Shown piece after piece: positions 8,234 to 17,393 of a stretch of DNA of 64,000 bases. The DNA lies in the NCBI GenBank assembly GCA_029260755.1, contig JAJDCQ010000102.1, forward strand, positions 1 to 64,000, read 5' to 3'. Under the pieces are notes generated by a model. That model ran no database searches. It saw only the letters and a program-made list of their open reading frames with translations, and had not been told where the DNA came from. This DNA is from Planctomycetota bacterium. GTDB taxonomy: Bacteria > Planctomycetota > J058 > JAJDCQ01. The first letter of the stretch is position 1, and each line of letters begins with the position of its first letter. A program made the translations under genes and the position numbers.

Positions 8234-11200
8234 TCACCAGTCCCAGGCGAACCGCTTCGCCGCGCGGAATCCGCGGATCGCGTCCTCGAGGGCGAGGTAG
8301 GCGACCGGGACGAGGAGGAGCGTCACGAACGTCGCGAGGAGCACGCCGAAGCCGAGCGAGACGGCCATCGGGATCAGGAACTGCGCCTGGGTGCTCTTCT
8401 CGAAGATCAACGGCATCAGACCGGCGAAGGTCGTCAGCGAGGTGAGCAGGATCGGGCGGAGGCGGGCGACGCCCGATCGGGCGACCGCGTCCCACGCCGT
8501 CGAGCCGCGCGCCCGCTCTCGGTTGATGAAGTCGATCAGGACGAGGCTGTCGTTCACCACGACGCCGGTCAGCGCGAGCATCCCGAGGAGGCTGAAGAAC
8601 GAGAGGCTCATCCCCATGATCGAGTGCCCGACGACGGCGCTCGCCCACCCGAACGGGATGACGCACATGACGACGAGCGGCTGGAGGTACGACCGGAGCG
8701 GCACGGCCAGCAGGGCGTAGATCCCGAAGAGGACGAGGGCCAGGCCGAGGTAGAGGCTGCCGAGCGACTCGCGCTGCTCCGCCGCCTCGCCCGCCATCAC
8801 GAAGCGGACGCCGGGGCGGTCGCGCATCAGGTCGGCGACGAACGCCTCGAGATCGGCGTTGATGGTCGTCGGGTCGGCGTTCTCCTTGTCGACGTCGGCG
8901 ATCACCGAGATCGTGCGCTGCCGGTCGACCCGCGTGATGCTCGTCAGGCCGATCCCGCTCGTGACCTCGGCCACCTCGCCGAAGGGGACCTCCCGTCCGT
9001 CCGGCGTCCGGATCAGCATCGCGTCGAGATACCCGAACGAGCTCCGCTCCTCGGCCGGGTAGCGCACCATCACGCGCAGGTCCGAGCGACCTCGCTGGAT
9101 CCGCTGGGCCTCGGCGCCGAAGAAGCCCTGGCGCACCTGACCGGCGAGGTCGGCCAGCGTCACGCCGAGCTGCTCGGCGCCGGGCTTGAGGCGGAGCTGC
9201 ACCTCCTGCTTGCCCTCGTCGAAGCTGTCGCTGATGTCGAACACGCCCGGATAACCGCCGAGGCGTTCCTTCACCGCGGCCGCCAGCCCGCGGAGCGCCT
9301 CGAGGTCGTTGCCGATGAGCTGGACGTCGATCGGGTCGCGGCTCCGCCCGATCTCGGCCCGGAAGTTGAGCTCGGTCGCGCCGGCGATCGGGCCGATCAG
9401 CTTCCGCCACTCGGTCACGAGCTCGCTGCTCGTGACCGTCAGGGTCCGGTCCTCGGGCGGCGTGATCTCGAACATGACCCGCCCGACGTGGCTCTGCCCG
9501 CCGCCCTGGCCGCCCGACGAGCCCGCGGTCGCGAGAATTCCGCGGACGATGCTCTCGCCCGTCTCGGGCTCGATGTGGCGGCCGCGCAGGGTGGCCGCGG
9601 CCGCGGCGATCCGATCGACGTTGCGCTTCGTCACCTCGAAGCTCGTCCCGACCGGCATCGCGAGCGAGGCGCGCGCCGTCTCGCTCTGCACCCGCGGGAA
9701 GAAGATGAACTTGACGTGCCCCGCGAAGACGACGCTGCCGACGATCATCAGCAGCCCCACGAAGATCGAGATCGCGGTGTAGCGGTGCGCCAGGGCGAGC
9801 TCGAGGACCGGGCGGTAGATGCGGTCGCCGAGCGCCTCGAGCCGGTCTGCGATCCAGCCCTGGAGGCGGCCCACGAGCCCGGTCCGGTCGTCGCGATCGA
9901 CGCGGACGTGCTTGAGGTGGGTCGGCAGGACGAGCTTGCTCTCGAGGAGCGAGAACAGGAGCACCGGGATCACGATCATCGGGATCTGCGCGAAGATCGG
10001 TCCGCGGCGTCCGCCCATCATCATGACGGGGAGGAACGCGACGATCGTCGTCAGGACGCCGAAGGTGACCGGGACGGCCACCTCCTTCGTCCCCTCGATC
10101 GCCGCCGTCTCGCCGTCGCCACCGCGGCGGAGATGGGTGTAGATGTTCTCGCCGGTCACGATGGCGTCGTCGACGACGATCCCGAGCACGAGGATGAAGG
10201 CGAAGACGCTGACGATGTTGATCGTCACGCCGATGGAGGGGAGGACCGCGAGCGCCCCCATGAAGCTGACCGGGATGCCGACGCAGACCCACACGGCGAT
10301 CCGCGGCCGGAGGAACAGGCCGAGGAGCAGCATCACGAGGAGGCCGCCCTGGAAGGCGTTCACGAGGAGGGTGCTCAGGCGCTTCTCGATGATGACGGAC
10401 CGGTCGCGCCAGTAGTCGATCGAGGCGCCCGGCGGGAGGGTCGCGCCGGTCCGGCGGACGTAGTCCTTGACCTGCTCCGCGAGGTCGATCGCGTTCTGGT
10501 CGCCGACCCGGTAGACCTCGAGGAGGACGCACGGCTCGCCGTCGAAGGTCGCCTCGAGGGCGGTCTCCTCGAACCCGTCGCCGATCGTCGCGAGGTCGCG
10601 GACCCGGATCTCGGTGCCGTCGACCCGCCGGATCACGACGAGCTCGCCGAACTGCTCGCCGCGGTAGCGCTGCCCGAGGGTGCGCAGGCGGATCTCGCCG
10701 CCGGCGGTCTTGAGCGAGCCGGCGGGGAGGTCGAGCGATGCGCGGCGGATCGCCGAGGTGACGGACTCGAAGCTCAGGCCGTACTTCTGGAGGGCCGACT
10801 CCGAGACCTCGATCGCGATCTCGTAGGGGCGCACCTCGGTCAGGTCGACCTGGCTCACGCCGGGCAGGTTCGCGATCTCGTCGCGGACCCGCTCCCCGAG
10901 GCGACGGAGCGGGCGTTCGCCGATGTCGCCGGCGACGACGACGCCGATCACCTCGCGCCGGCGCTTGGCGATCGAGAAGACCGGTCGCTCGGCGTCGTCG
11001 GGGAAGGTGTTGATGGCGTCGACCCGGTTCTTGATGTCGTCGAGGAGCTCGCGCGGGTCGTTCCCCGAGGCGACCTCGACGTCGACCGAGCCGGCGCCCT
11101 CGCTGGCGCTCGAGCGGATCTCCTCGATGCCGACGAGATCGGCGACGGCCTCCTCGATCTTGACGACGAGCCCCTCCTCGACCTCGGACGGGGTCGCGCC

Positions 11201-11353
11201 GCGGTACCCGACGCGGATCGAGACGACGTCGGAGGTGAACTCGGGGAAGACCTCGAGGACGAGCCGCTCGCGGAGCGACACGGCGCCCGCGACGATGATC
11301 ACCACGAGGAGGAGGTTGGCGGCGACGCCGTTCCGGCAGAACCAGGCGATCAC
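8234..11353 (-). CDS. RND efflux transporter, AcrB/HAE1-like
   Basis: 1039 residues, the normal length for this family. The N-terminal helix and following SEVEEGLVVKIEEA segment, the two large periplasmic loops and the twelve-helix pattern (helices 2-6 about 335-540, 8-12 about 860-1025) are typical. Helix 4 contains LGIVVDDAIVTGEN (about 390-403), with the paired aspartates used for proton relay. It pumps small molecules or metals out across the envelope using the proton gradient. The GTG start at 11353 overlaps the stop of the adaptor gene (GTGA), so they form one operon. No TolC-type outer-membrane partner is present in the window. The substrate cannot be inferred. Confidence 0.92.
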   Translation of the reverse strand: MIAWFCRNGVAANLLLVVIIVAGAVSLRERLVLEVFPEFTSDVVSIRVGYRGATPSEVEEGLVVKIEEAVADLVGIEEIRSSASEGAGSVDVEVASGNDPRELLDDIKNRVDAINTFPDDAERPVFSIAKRRREVIGVVVAGDIGERPLRRLGERVRDEIANLPGVSQVDLTEVRPYEIAIEVSESALQKYGLSFESVTSAIRRASLDLPAGSLKTAGGEIRLRTLGQRYRGEQFGELVVIRRVDGTEIRVRDLATIGDGFEETALEATFDGEPCVLLEVYRVGDQNAIDLAEQVKDYVRRTGATLPPGASIDYWRDRSVIIEKRLSTLLVNAFQGGLLVMLLLGLFLRPRIAVWVCVGIPVSFMGALAVLPSIGVTINIVSVFAFILVLGIVVDDAIVTGENIYTHLRRGGDGETAAIEGTKEVAVPVTFGVLTTIVAFLPVMMMGGRRGPIFAQIPMIVIPVLLFSLLESKLVLPTHLKHVRVDRDDRTGLVGRLQGWIADRLEALGDRIYRPVLELALAHRYTAISIFVGLLMIVGSVVFAGHVKFIFFPRVQSETARASLAMPVGTSFEVTKRNVDRIAAAAATLRGRHIEPETGESIVRGILATAGSSGGQGGGQSHVGRVMFEITPPEDRTLTVTSSELVTEWRKLIGPIAGATELNFRAEIGRSRDPIDVQLIGNDLEALRGLAAAVKERLGGYPGVFDISDSFDEGKQEVQLRLKPGAEQLGVTLADLAGQVRQGFFGAEAQRIQRGRSDLRVMVRYPAEERSSFGYLDAMLIRTPDGREVPFGEVAEVTSGIGLTSITRVDRQRTISVIADVDKENADPTTINADLEAFVADLMRDRPGVRFVMAGEAAEQRESLGSLYLGLALVLFGIYALLAVPLRSYLQPLVVMCVIPFGWASAVVGHSIMGMSLSFFSLLGMLALTGVVVNDSLVLIDFINRERARGSTAWDAVARSGVARLRPILLTSLTTFAGLMPLIFEKSTQAQFLIPMAVSLGFGVLLATFVTLLLVPVAYLALEDAIRGFRAAKRFAWDW

Positions 11354-12786
11354 CGGGGTGGGCCCCCAGGATCAGCGCGCTCGCCGCGCTCGGGGCGCTC
11401 GGCGCGCTCCCCGCGGATGCGGACGGCTACCTCGTCGCCGGCGAACACCACCGGCGTGGTGCAGATGAACGCGCCGTCGTCGATGTCGTCGGCGCGGAAG
11501 ACGACCACGTCGGGCGCCCTCCAGGCGACCTCGATTCGCCGGCGGACGAGGACGCCCCGGGCGCGGTCGACGATGAGGATCTCGTCCTCGCCGTGGACGA
11601 GCGCGCGGGGGACGACGAAGACACCCTCGAGGGTGCGGCCCTCGATCGCCGCCCGGACGAACGTGCCGACGCGCAGCGGCGGCCGTCCTGCGCGAGCCTG
11701 GCCGTAGGGGTCGTCGACGCGCGCGACGACGAAGAGCTGGCGGCTCTCGGGGTCGACGGCGCCCTCGGTCCGGACGACCTCGCCGGTCCAGCGATCCCGG
11801 GTCGCGCCGCGGTCGACGGTGAGCTCGACGGCCGGGCGGACGTCGTCGCCCGGCGCGGAGAGGCCGTCGTCGCGCTCGCGCCGGCCGACCGGGAGGTCGC
11901 AGAACGCGAGCTGTCGATCGGTCAGGGGGAGCCGGACCTCGGCCCGATCGACGGCGTAGATCGTCGCGAGCGGCGTCCCGGCGGTGACGTAGTCGCCGGC
12001 GTCGACGGAGCGCCGCCGGACGCGGCCGTGGTAGGGGGCGACGATGCGGGTCCGTTGGGCGGCGAGCTCGGCCTCCTCGAGGCGCGCGACGCCGAGGGCG
12101 ACGGCGCTGCCGACGCGGGTCCGGCGCACGGCGAGCAGCATCGCCTCGGCGCGGAGCTCCTCGAGACGCGTGCGCGCGGTCAGCTCGGCCCGCTGGGCGG
12201 TCTCGAGGTCGGCGTCGGTCTGCATCCCGTCTGCGAGGAGGGACCGGATCCGGGTGAGCGAGCGCCCGTGGAGGTCGACGAGCTCCTGGGCGAGCCGCAC
12301 CTGGCGTGCGTTGCCGATGATCTGGGCGTCGAGCTCGGTGAGGGAGCCCTTCGCCTGGTTGAGCTCCTCGCGGAGCCGGCGGACGGCGAGCTCGTGATCC
12401 TCGGCGTCGATCCGGACGAGCAGCTCGCCCGCGCGGAAGAAGCCGCCGTCATGGAAGGGCTCGGAGACCTCGATCACGCGGCCGGCGACGAGGGCGGCGA
12501 TCCTGCTCTCGGTCGGGGCGCGGACGACGCCGCGACTCTCGAGGGTGATCTGGAAGCTCCGCCGCGCGATCGGCTCGACGTCGATCGAGACGACGCTCGG
12601 CGGCGGCTGCCGGCGTGACGCCTCGGGCGCCGCGTTCCAGATCCGGCGCGCGACGTCGGCGCTCAGGGCGAGGATCGCGATCGGCAGGACGACGCGGACG
12701 ACGTACTTGAGCGCGATCGGCCCGCCCGCGGGCGGGCCAATGGCGCCGAGGTCCGGACGGGGCGGCTCGGAGGACGGCTCGGTCAC
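11350..12786 (-). CDS. RND periplasmic adaptor (membrane fusion protein, HlyD-like)
   Basis: 478 residues from GTG at 12786. One N-terminal membrane anchor (about 28-45, VVRVVLPIAILAL) is followed by the barrel and lipoyl half-motif (LESRGVVRAPTESRI, ALVAGRVIEV). An alpha-helical hairpin coiled coil (about 130-230, with EELNQAKGSLTELDAQI) and the second lipoyl half (IVAPYHGRVRRRSVDAGDYV) come next, ahead of the beta-barrel. It links the RND pump to an outer-membrane channel. First gene of a two-gene operon with the pump. The ATG seen just upstream is in another frame and hits a stop after three codons, so GTG is the start. Confidence 0.9.
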   Translation of the reverse strand: MTEPSSEPPRPDLGAIGPPAGGPIALKYVVRVVLPIAILALSADVARRIWNAAPEASRRQPPPSVVSIDVEPIARRSFQITLESRGVVRAPTESRIAALVAGRVIEVSEPFHDGGFFRAGELLVRIDAEDHELAVRRLREELNQAKGSLTELDAQIIGNARQVRLAQELVDLHGRSLTRIRSLLADGMQTDADLETAQRAELTARTRLEELRAEAMLLAVRRTRVGSAVALGVARLEEAELAAQRTRIVAPYHGRVRRRSVDAGDYVTAGTPLATIYAVDRAEVRLPLTDRQLAFCDLPVGRRERDDGLSAPGDDVRPAVELTVDRGATRDRWTGEVVRTEGAVDPESRQLFVVARVDDPYGQARAGRPPLRVGTFVRAAIEGRTLEGVFVVPRALVHGEDEILIVDRARGVLVRRRIEVAWRAPDVVVFRADDIDDGAFICTTPVVFAGDEVAVRIRGERAERPERGERADPGGPPR

Positions 12787-12849
12787 CCGTCCATGATTAG
12801 CAGATATCGGCCCCGTCCGCGACGGTCGAGGGGAGGATTCCGTCGACGC

Positions 12850-15192
12850 TCAGGGCGTCAGCTCGACCGTCAGGTCCGACCACGTCCAGCCGAACGAGGG
12901 CACCTCCGGGCCGTGAGCGCCCGGCTCGCCGTTGCCGAAGTAGAGCATGAAGGCGCCATCCGCCGGCGAGCGCAGGGCCGTCTGCGGGCTCCGATCGGCG
13001 ATCGTCGCCACGACCCGGCCCGTGCCGCGGTCGGTGACGGTCTCCTCGATCCGATCGTTGCGGTAGACCCATCGGACGCGGTAGGTCCGCCCTGGCTCGA
13101 GGCGGGCGCCGGTCGTCTTCGTGGTCGCCTCGGTCCGGGCGTGGACGAGGTTGCGGCCGGGGCCGCGCGCGTTGAGGTAGCCGAAGATGTTGCCCTGCCA
13201 GCGCGGGAAGAGCCGCGGCGGGACGCCGTAGCGGCCGCGCTGGATCCAGATGAGGTTGTGGAGGCCGGCGCGGTCGGGGCCGTGCCAGCCGCCGTGGGTG
13301 ACGTCGAAGGTCACCTCCATCCGTGAGAACGCCCGGTTCGGGGGGACGTCGACGTTGATGATCCGCGTCGGGTCGAGCGGGCTCGCGGCGTGGAAACGAC
13401 CGATCCGCTCGAAGGCGACGCCGCCGGCGGGCGCGCGGGCGCGGCGGCCGACGACGATCGTGTAACGGGCCGCGAGGAGCGCGCCGGCGGGCGTCGGCGC
13501 GGTGACCGTCACCTCGACCGTTCCGGTCGCCGTCGGCGTCCCCGCGAGGGCGCCGGTCGCATCGAGGGAGAGGCCGGCCGGCAGCGTCCCGTGGGCGACG
13601 CGCACGTCGCGGAGCGAGCCGACGCCGGGCGCGGTGATCCGGAACGGACCGAACGGCTCGCCGACGCGACCTTCGAGGCGCGTCGTCGACGCCGGCGCGA
13701 GCTCGGGCGTCCCGGCCGGCCGACGGATGTGGAGGAGCGCGGAGCCGGCGAACGGCGCCTGGAGCGTCCGGCGAGCGCCGCCCGCCACGGCTCCGCCGGC
13801 GACGAGGGTGTCGCGGGCGACGTCGAGCCACTCGGCCTCGAGGTCGCCGGGCGCGGCGCCGAGGTCGACCTCCACCGGGCCGCCGCCCGGAACCCAGACG
13901 AGGAGCTCGTTCGCGGGGTCGGCGAGGCAGTAGCCGGTCGAGGCGAGGGCGCGGCGCGGCGTCATCCGCGTGAGCTCGACCCGCTCCGACGCGCGGCGGA
14001 CCTGGCCGAGGGCGCGCCGGATCCCGGTGAACGGGGAGGCCTGCGACAGGTCGTCGAGGCGGTCGATCACGATCGGGTGGTGTCCGCGGAGGAAGCTTCG
14101 CCAAGGGAATCGCGGGTCGTGGCGGTAGGCCGCGAAGTGGTCGGTGTCGTGAATGACGACCTTCGCGCCGTCGGCCTCGGGTGGATTCCGGTAGGAGTCG
14201 AACCCGCCGGTGCGCGACTTCGGGCTGATCCAGTCGGCCTCGCTCGTGAAGAGCTCGGCGTTGGTCCCGTCGCCCTGGCGGAAGGTCATCCCGATCGGGT
14301 GGCGGTTCGGCAGGGTCGCCTGGAGGCTCTTCACGAACCGGATGATCCGGTACTGCCAGGCGGCGTCGCCGTCGCGCGACTCGTTCGCGACCTCGTAGAG
14401 GACGTTGTCGAGGTCGTTGACCGTCTCGATCACCTTGCGGACGTAGGCGAGCTGCACGTCGGTGGCGCGCGGGTTCGCGAGGGTGTGGACCTCCTGGCCC
14501 GACCCGTCGCGGTTCTGGTCGCCGTTCACGCCGTTCACGTTGTTCGCCGCGTTCAGGTAGTGGCCGAACCAGGTGTTCGCGTCGCGGATCGAGACGCCCT
14601 GGAACAGCATCACGATCACGTAGAGGCCGCGGTCCCGGGCGGCCTCGACGCGGGTCCGGAGGCGGTCGAAGTAGGCCTGATCGAAGCGGTCGAGGTCGAA
14701 CTTCGGCTGGCCGTCGCGGGCGCGTCCGGGCCCGGTGCGCTGGAACGGCATCGGGTGCGCGATCGCGGTCGGGTCGGTCGAGCTGGCGTCGCGGGTCGTC
14801 TCGACGCACCACATCCTGATGACGCTGTGGCCGCGCGCGACGAGCAGGTCGAGGTAGGCGTCGTAGTCGAAGACGCGGCGCTGGTTCCAGGCGTCGTCCT
14901 GCAGCTCCCAGCCCTCGTGGCTCCCGACGAGGAGGACCGGTCGTCCGGCGGGGTCGGCGAAGTAGCGCGGGTTGTCGGGATGGACCCGGAGCGGGCCCAT
15001 CGCCGTGCTCGGGGTGGGCGTCGGGGTCGGTGTCGGCGTTGGGGTCGGCGCGGGCGTGGGTGGTGGGTTCCGGCGTCGGCGTCGACCGAAGCCCGAGGCC
15101 GGCGCGACCGCCGCCAGGGAGGCGACCGTGATGGTGGCAATGATGATGACGGCAACGCGGACGGACGCCGCGCAGCGGAAACTCCGACTCAA
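12850..15192 (-). CDS. Secreted glycoside-hydrolase-like protein (DUF6298/DUF4038-like TIM barrel)
   Basis: 780 residues. It starts at TTG (15192) behind a GAGGGGAAAGG ribosome site. A signal peptide (about 1-34) and a Thr-Pro linker (about 43-61) lead into a TIM-barrel domain (about 65-430). Signature blocks are NPRYFADPAGRPVLLVGSHE, VARGHSVIRMWCVE, LYVIVMLFQG, the NDLDNVLYEVANES segment (around residue 260-270, a plausible catalytic Glu), ADWISPK and DTDHF. I know this pattern from secreted cellulase-like hydrolases in Planctomycetes and relatives. An Ig-like domain (GTLPAGLSLDATGALAGTPT) and a C-terminal beta-rich domain follow. It presumably acts on extracellular polysaccharide; the substrate is unknown. 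Confidence 0.72.
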   Translation of the reverse strand: MSRSFRCAASVRVAVIIIATITVASLAAVAPASGFGRRRRRNPPPTPAPTPTPTPTPTPTPSTAMGPLRVHPDNPRYFADPAGRPVLLVGSHEGWELQDDAWNQRRVFDYDAYLDLLVARGHSVIRMWCVETTRDASSTDPTAIAHPMPFQRTGPGRARDGQPKFDLDRFDQAYFDRLRTRVEAARDRGLYVIVMLFQGVSIRDANTWFGHYLNAANNVNGVNGDQNRDGSGQEVHTLANPRATDVQLAYVRKVIETVNDLDNVLYEVANESRDGDAAWQYRIIRFVKSLQATLPNRHPIGMTFRQGDGTNAELFTSEADWISPKSRTGGFDSYRNPPEADGAKVVIHDTDHFAAYRHDPRFPWRSFLRGHHPIVIDRLDDLSQASPFTGIRRALGQVRRASERVELTRMTPRRALASTGYCLADPANELLVWVPGGGPVEVDLGAAPGDLEAEWLDVARDTLVAGGAVAGGARRTLQAPFAGSALLHIRRPAGTPELAPASTTRLEGRVGEPFGPFRITAPGVGSLRDVRVAHGTLPAGLSLDATGALAGTPTATGTVEVTVTAPTPAGALLAARYTIVVGRRARAPAGGVAFERIGRFHAASPLDPTRIINVDVPPNRAFSRMEVTFDVTHGGWHGPDRAGLHNLIWIQRGRYGVPPRLFPRWQGNIFGYLNARGPGRNLVHARTEATTKTTGARLEPGRTYRVRWVYRNDRIEETVTDRGTGRVVATIADRSPQTALRSPADGAFMLYFGNGEPGAHGPEVPSFGWTWSDLTVELTP
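15010..15067. repeat. GC-rich microsatellite coding the Thr-Pro linker
   Basis: A run of GTCGGG/GTCGGC-like six-base units on the plus strand. On the minus strand it encodes the (Pro-Thr)n linker between signal peptide and hydrolase domain of the 12850-15192 gene. Such tracts can vary in length. Confidence 0.7.
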
Positions 15193-15318
15193 GGCCTTTC
15201 CCCTCTCTCTCTCGCGCGGCGCCCGGAGCGCCGCTCCCCGCTCGCTTCCGGGCGGGGCCTCTCTCGAGGGGCCTTACAGCGGGCGGCGTCGGGAGCTTCG
15301 AACCCGAGGAGACACGGC

Positions 15319-15332
15319 GCGTAACTTTACGC
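15319..15332. promoter_or_regulatory. AT-rich palindrome in a divergent intergenic region
   Basis: GCGTAA-CT-TTACGC, a perfect 6-bp dyad with a 2-base centre. It lies in the 271-base gap between the hydrolase gene and the divergent pseudokinase gene. It is one of the few AT-rich spots in the gap, so an operator is possible, but no regulator is known. Confidence 0.25.
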
Positions 15333-15381
15333 TGTCGTGACGGAGCGGACGGTGGCTCGTCGGCAAGCCCCCCCGTGGCTC

Positions 15382-15410
15382 TTCGTTCCGGAGACGTCCT
15401 CGGCTAGAAT
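15382..15410 (+). promoter_or_regulatory. Candidate promoter of the FHA-pseudokinase gene
   Basis: TAGAAT at 15405-15410 preceded by GC is a good -10 box. TTCGTT 17 bases upstream is a poor -35 box. The start codon lies 53 bases further on. Confidence 0.3.
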
Positions 15411-15419
15411 CGTAGGCGA

Positions 15420-15443
15420 ACGTTCGGGCTCGACGTTCGGGCT
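15420..15443 (+). repeat. 11-nt direct repeat in the leader of the pseudokinase gene
   Basis: ACGTTCGGGCT occurs at 15420-15430 and again at 15433-15443. The copies lie between the -10 box and the ATG at 15464, about one helical turn apart (13 bases), which would suit a protein-binding site. The role is unknown. Confidence 0.35.
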
Positions 15444-15463
15444 ACTTCCCCCGGGACTTACGG

Positions 15464-16960
15464 ATGACCTTCCACGTCAAGCTCCTCGGAGAGCGACCGG
15501 CCGACGCGCCGATCGCCGCGGGCCGCCCGCGCACGATCGGGCGTGGTGGCGACGTCGACATCCTCGTCGACGCCGAGGGGGTCGCGTCGGTCCACTGCGA
15601 GCTCGAGGTCACGGCGACCGGCCTCCTCGTCCGGGATCGGAGCGGCGGCGACACCCGCGTGAATGGCCAGCCGCCCGCCGAGGGCGGGACCGAGGCGCGG
15701 CCGGGCGATCAGATCGCCGTGGGCACCGCTCATCTCGTCGTCGAGCGTCCGCCCGACGCCGACCTCATGCGGCGGCCGACCGGTCGCCCGCTCGCGGGGC
15801 GGATCCGGCGCGACAACTTCCCGGTCCTGCGCGGCTACGACCTCCTCGAGCTACTCGGCGAGGGGACGACCGGCGACGTCTACCGCGCGCTCACCCGGGA
15901 AGATCGACGCCCGGTCGCCCTCCGGGCGCTCAAGCCGCTCGCCTCGGAGGCGCTCGTCACGCGGTTCCTGCGCTCGGCGCGCGCGCTGATCGGGTTCGAG
16001 CACCCGAACGTCGTCGAGTTCGTCGACGTCTCGGGCGAGGACCAGGACGCTCCGTTCATCGCGATGGAGCTGCTCCGCGGGCCGACGCTCCACGAGCTCT
16101 GCGACGGCGGACCGCTCGGACCGCGCGAGGCGCTCACGTTCGGGGCGCAGGTGGCGCGCGCCCTCGCGGCGATCCACGATCGCGGCCTGGTGCACCGCAA
16201 CGTCGCGCCGCGCCACCTCCTCGTGCTCGCCGGCGGGATCGTGAAGCTGACCGGCTTCACGGTGGTCAAGGTGCGTGACGACGAGGCGCAGCTCACCAAC
16301 CTCTCCGACATCATCGGCAGCCTCACCTACAGCTCGCCCGAGCAGGCGCAGCACCCGAACGACGTCGACCATCGGGCCGACCTCTACTCGCTCGGCGCCG
16401 TGCTCTTCCACGCGCTCGCCGGCAACCCACCGTTCGTCGGCAAGGAGATCGAGGTCTTCCGGCGCGTCCTCCAGGAGACGCCGCCGGCCCTGAGCGACCT
16501 CGTCCCGACCGCTCCGGCGACCCTGTCGGACGCCGTGGCTCGCCTTCTCGAGAAGAAGCCCGAGGACCGCCTCGCGACCGCGAGCGACGTCGAGCGGATC
16601 CTCGTCGATGCCCTCGCGGCGACCTGCCGCACCCCCGACGGGCGGCTGCGGAGCGGCTACGTCGGATCGGAGCTCCTCGAGATCGTTCGCCACCTCGAGC
16701 ACGCCGCCGCCGACGGGCGGCTGCGAGTGGTCGCCCCCGGCGTCACCGGCGAGATCGTCCTCGCCGAAGGCGTGATCGTCGATGCGTCGGCGACCGGCCC
16801 GCTCGAGGGCGAGGCCGCGGTGATGGCGCTGCTCGACACCCTCGAGGGCACCTTCGAGCTCCTCGCCGAGCTGCCCCCGCCGCCGGAGCGTCGGATCGCG
16901 ATGAGCGCGACGGCGGCGGCCCTCACCGCGTCGCGGCGGCGGGTGGCGGCGGCGACCTAG
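15464..16960 (+). CDS. FHA domain - pseudokinase - DUF4388 protein
   Basis: 498 residues. FHA domain (about 1-95): IGRGGD, SVHCEL and NGQ, the phosphothreonine-binding signature. Hanks kinase fold (about 123-393) with a normal glycine loop GEGTTGDV and SSPEQ. All three catalytic positions are lost: the VAIK lysine is Arg154 (VALR), HRD is HRN (Asn246), and DFG is replaced by TGF (263-265). The C-terminal domain (about 403-480, GYVGSELLEIVRHLE ... GEIVLAEGVIVDA) looks like DUF4388, found in PatA-type regulators. It is probably a catalytically dead scaffold that reads phosphothreonine marks made by the true kinases nearby. Soluble. It is the only gene on its strand until the Mpo1-like gene 31 bases downstream. 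Confidence 0.83.
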   Translation: MTFHVKLLGERPADAPIAAGRPRTIGRGGDVDILVDAEGVASVHCELEVTATGLLVRDRSGGDTRVNGQPPAEGGTEARPGDQIAVGTAHLVVERPPDADLMRRPTGRPLAGRIRRDNFPVLRGYDLLELLGEGTTGDVYRALTREDRRPVALRALKPLASEALVTRFLRSARALIGFEHPNVVEFVDVSGEDQDAPFIAMELLRGPTLHELCDGGPLGPREALTFGAQVARALAAIHDRGLVHRNVAPRHLLVLAGGIVKLTGFTVVKVRDDEAQLTNLSDIIGSLTYSSPEQAQHPNDVDHRADLYSLGAVLFHALAGNPPFVGKEIEVFRRVLQETPPALSDLVPTAPATLSDAVARLLEKKPEDRLATASDVERILVDALAATCRTPDGRLRSGYVGSELLEIVRHLEHAAADGRLRVVAPGVTGEIVLAEGVIVDASATGPLEGEAAVMALLDTLEGTFELLAELPPPPERRIAMSATAAALTASRRRVAAAT

Positions 16961-16991
16961 GAGCCTGTTGCAGCGGGATCGGGAGCGCGCC

Positions 16992-17378
16992 GTGGACTAC
17001 CCTCATCCGAAGAGCTTCGAGCAGTTCTGGCCCTACTACGTGGCCGAGCACAGCACCGTCGGCTGCCGGGTGCTCCACTACATCGGAACGACCGCGGTGA
17101 TCGCCCTCTCCGTCGTCGCCGCGGTGACCGGTGATCTCCGCTGGCTGATCGGCCTTCCCCTCGCGGGGTACGGGTGCGCGTGGATCGGGCACTTCTTCGT
17201 CGAGCGCAACCGCCCCGCGACGTTCCGGCATCCGCTCTGGTCGTTGATCTCCGACTTCCGGATGTACGGCTTCTTCCTGACCGGGCGGATGGGCCGGGAG
17301 GTCGAGCGCGTCCTCGCGCTCGAGCAGGCGTCTCCGCGCGATGCGACCGAGTCCACCCTCGAGCCGGCCGCGCGCTAG
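16992..17378 (+). CDS. DUF962/Mpo1-like small membrane protein
   Basis: 128 residues from GTG 16992, chosen because GGGAG lies about 9 bases upstream and the family normally begins near (Y)P-x-S-F-x-x-F-W. Matches: KSFEQFWPYYVAEHS, CRVLHYIGT, GYGCAWIGHFFVERNRPATF and HPLWSLISDFRMY. Two or three membrane helices. In yeast Mpo1 is an Fe(II) dioxygenase for 2-hydroxy fatty acids; bacterial members are largely unstudied. The family's conserved histidines (HS, LHYIGT, GHFF, HPLW) are all present. Confidence 0.82.
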   Translation: MDYPHPKSFEQFWPYYVAEHSTVGCRVLHYIGTTAVIALSVVAAVTGDLRWLIGLPLAGYGCAWIGHFFVERNRPATFRHPLWSLISDFRMYGFFLTGRMGREVERVLALEQASPRDATESTLEPAAR

Positions 17379-17393
17379 GAGCCCTAGCCCGCC

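Noticed and set aside
8624..11707. Plus-strand frame of about 1000 codons across the RND pump
   Set aside because: Low-complexity Asp/Arg/Val-rich translation with no motifs; the opposite strand encodes a complete RND transporter.
15010..15067. Short regular repeats that might be taken for a CRISPR array
   Set aside because: Units are six bases long, have no spacers and encode a Thr-Pro linker in frame.
15270..15310. GGTTCGAA-like string suggesting a tRNA T-loop (minus strand)
   Set aside because: The flanking five bases cannot pair as a T-stem, and no acceptor or anticodon stem is found nearby.
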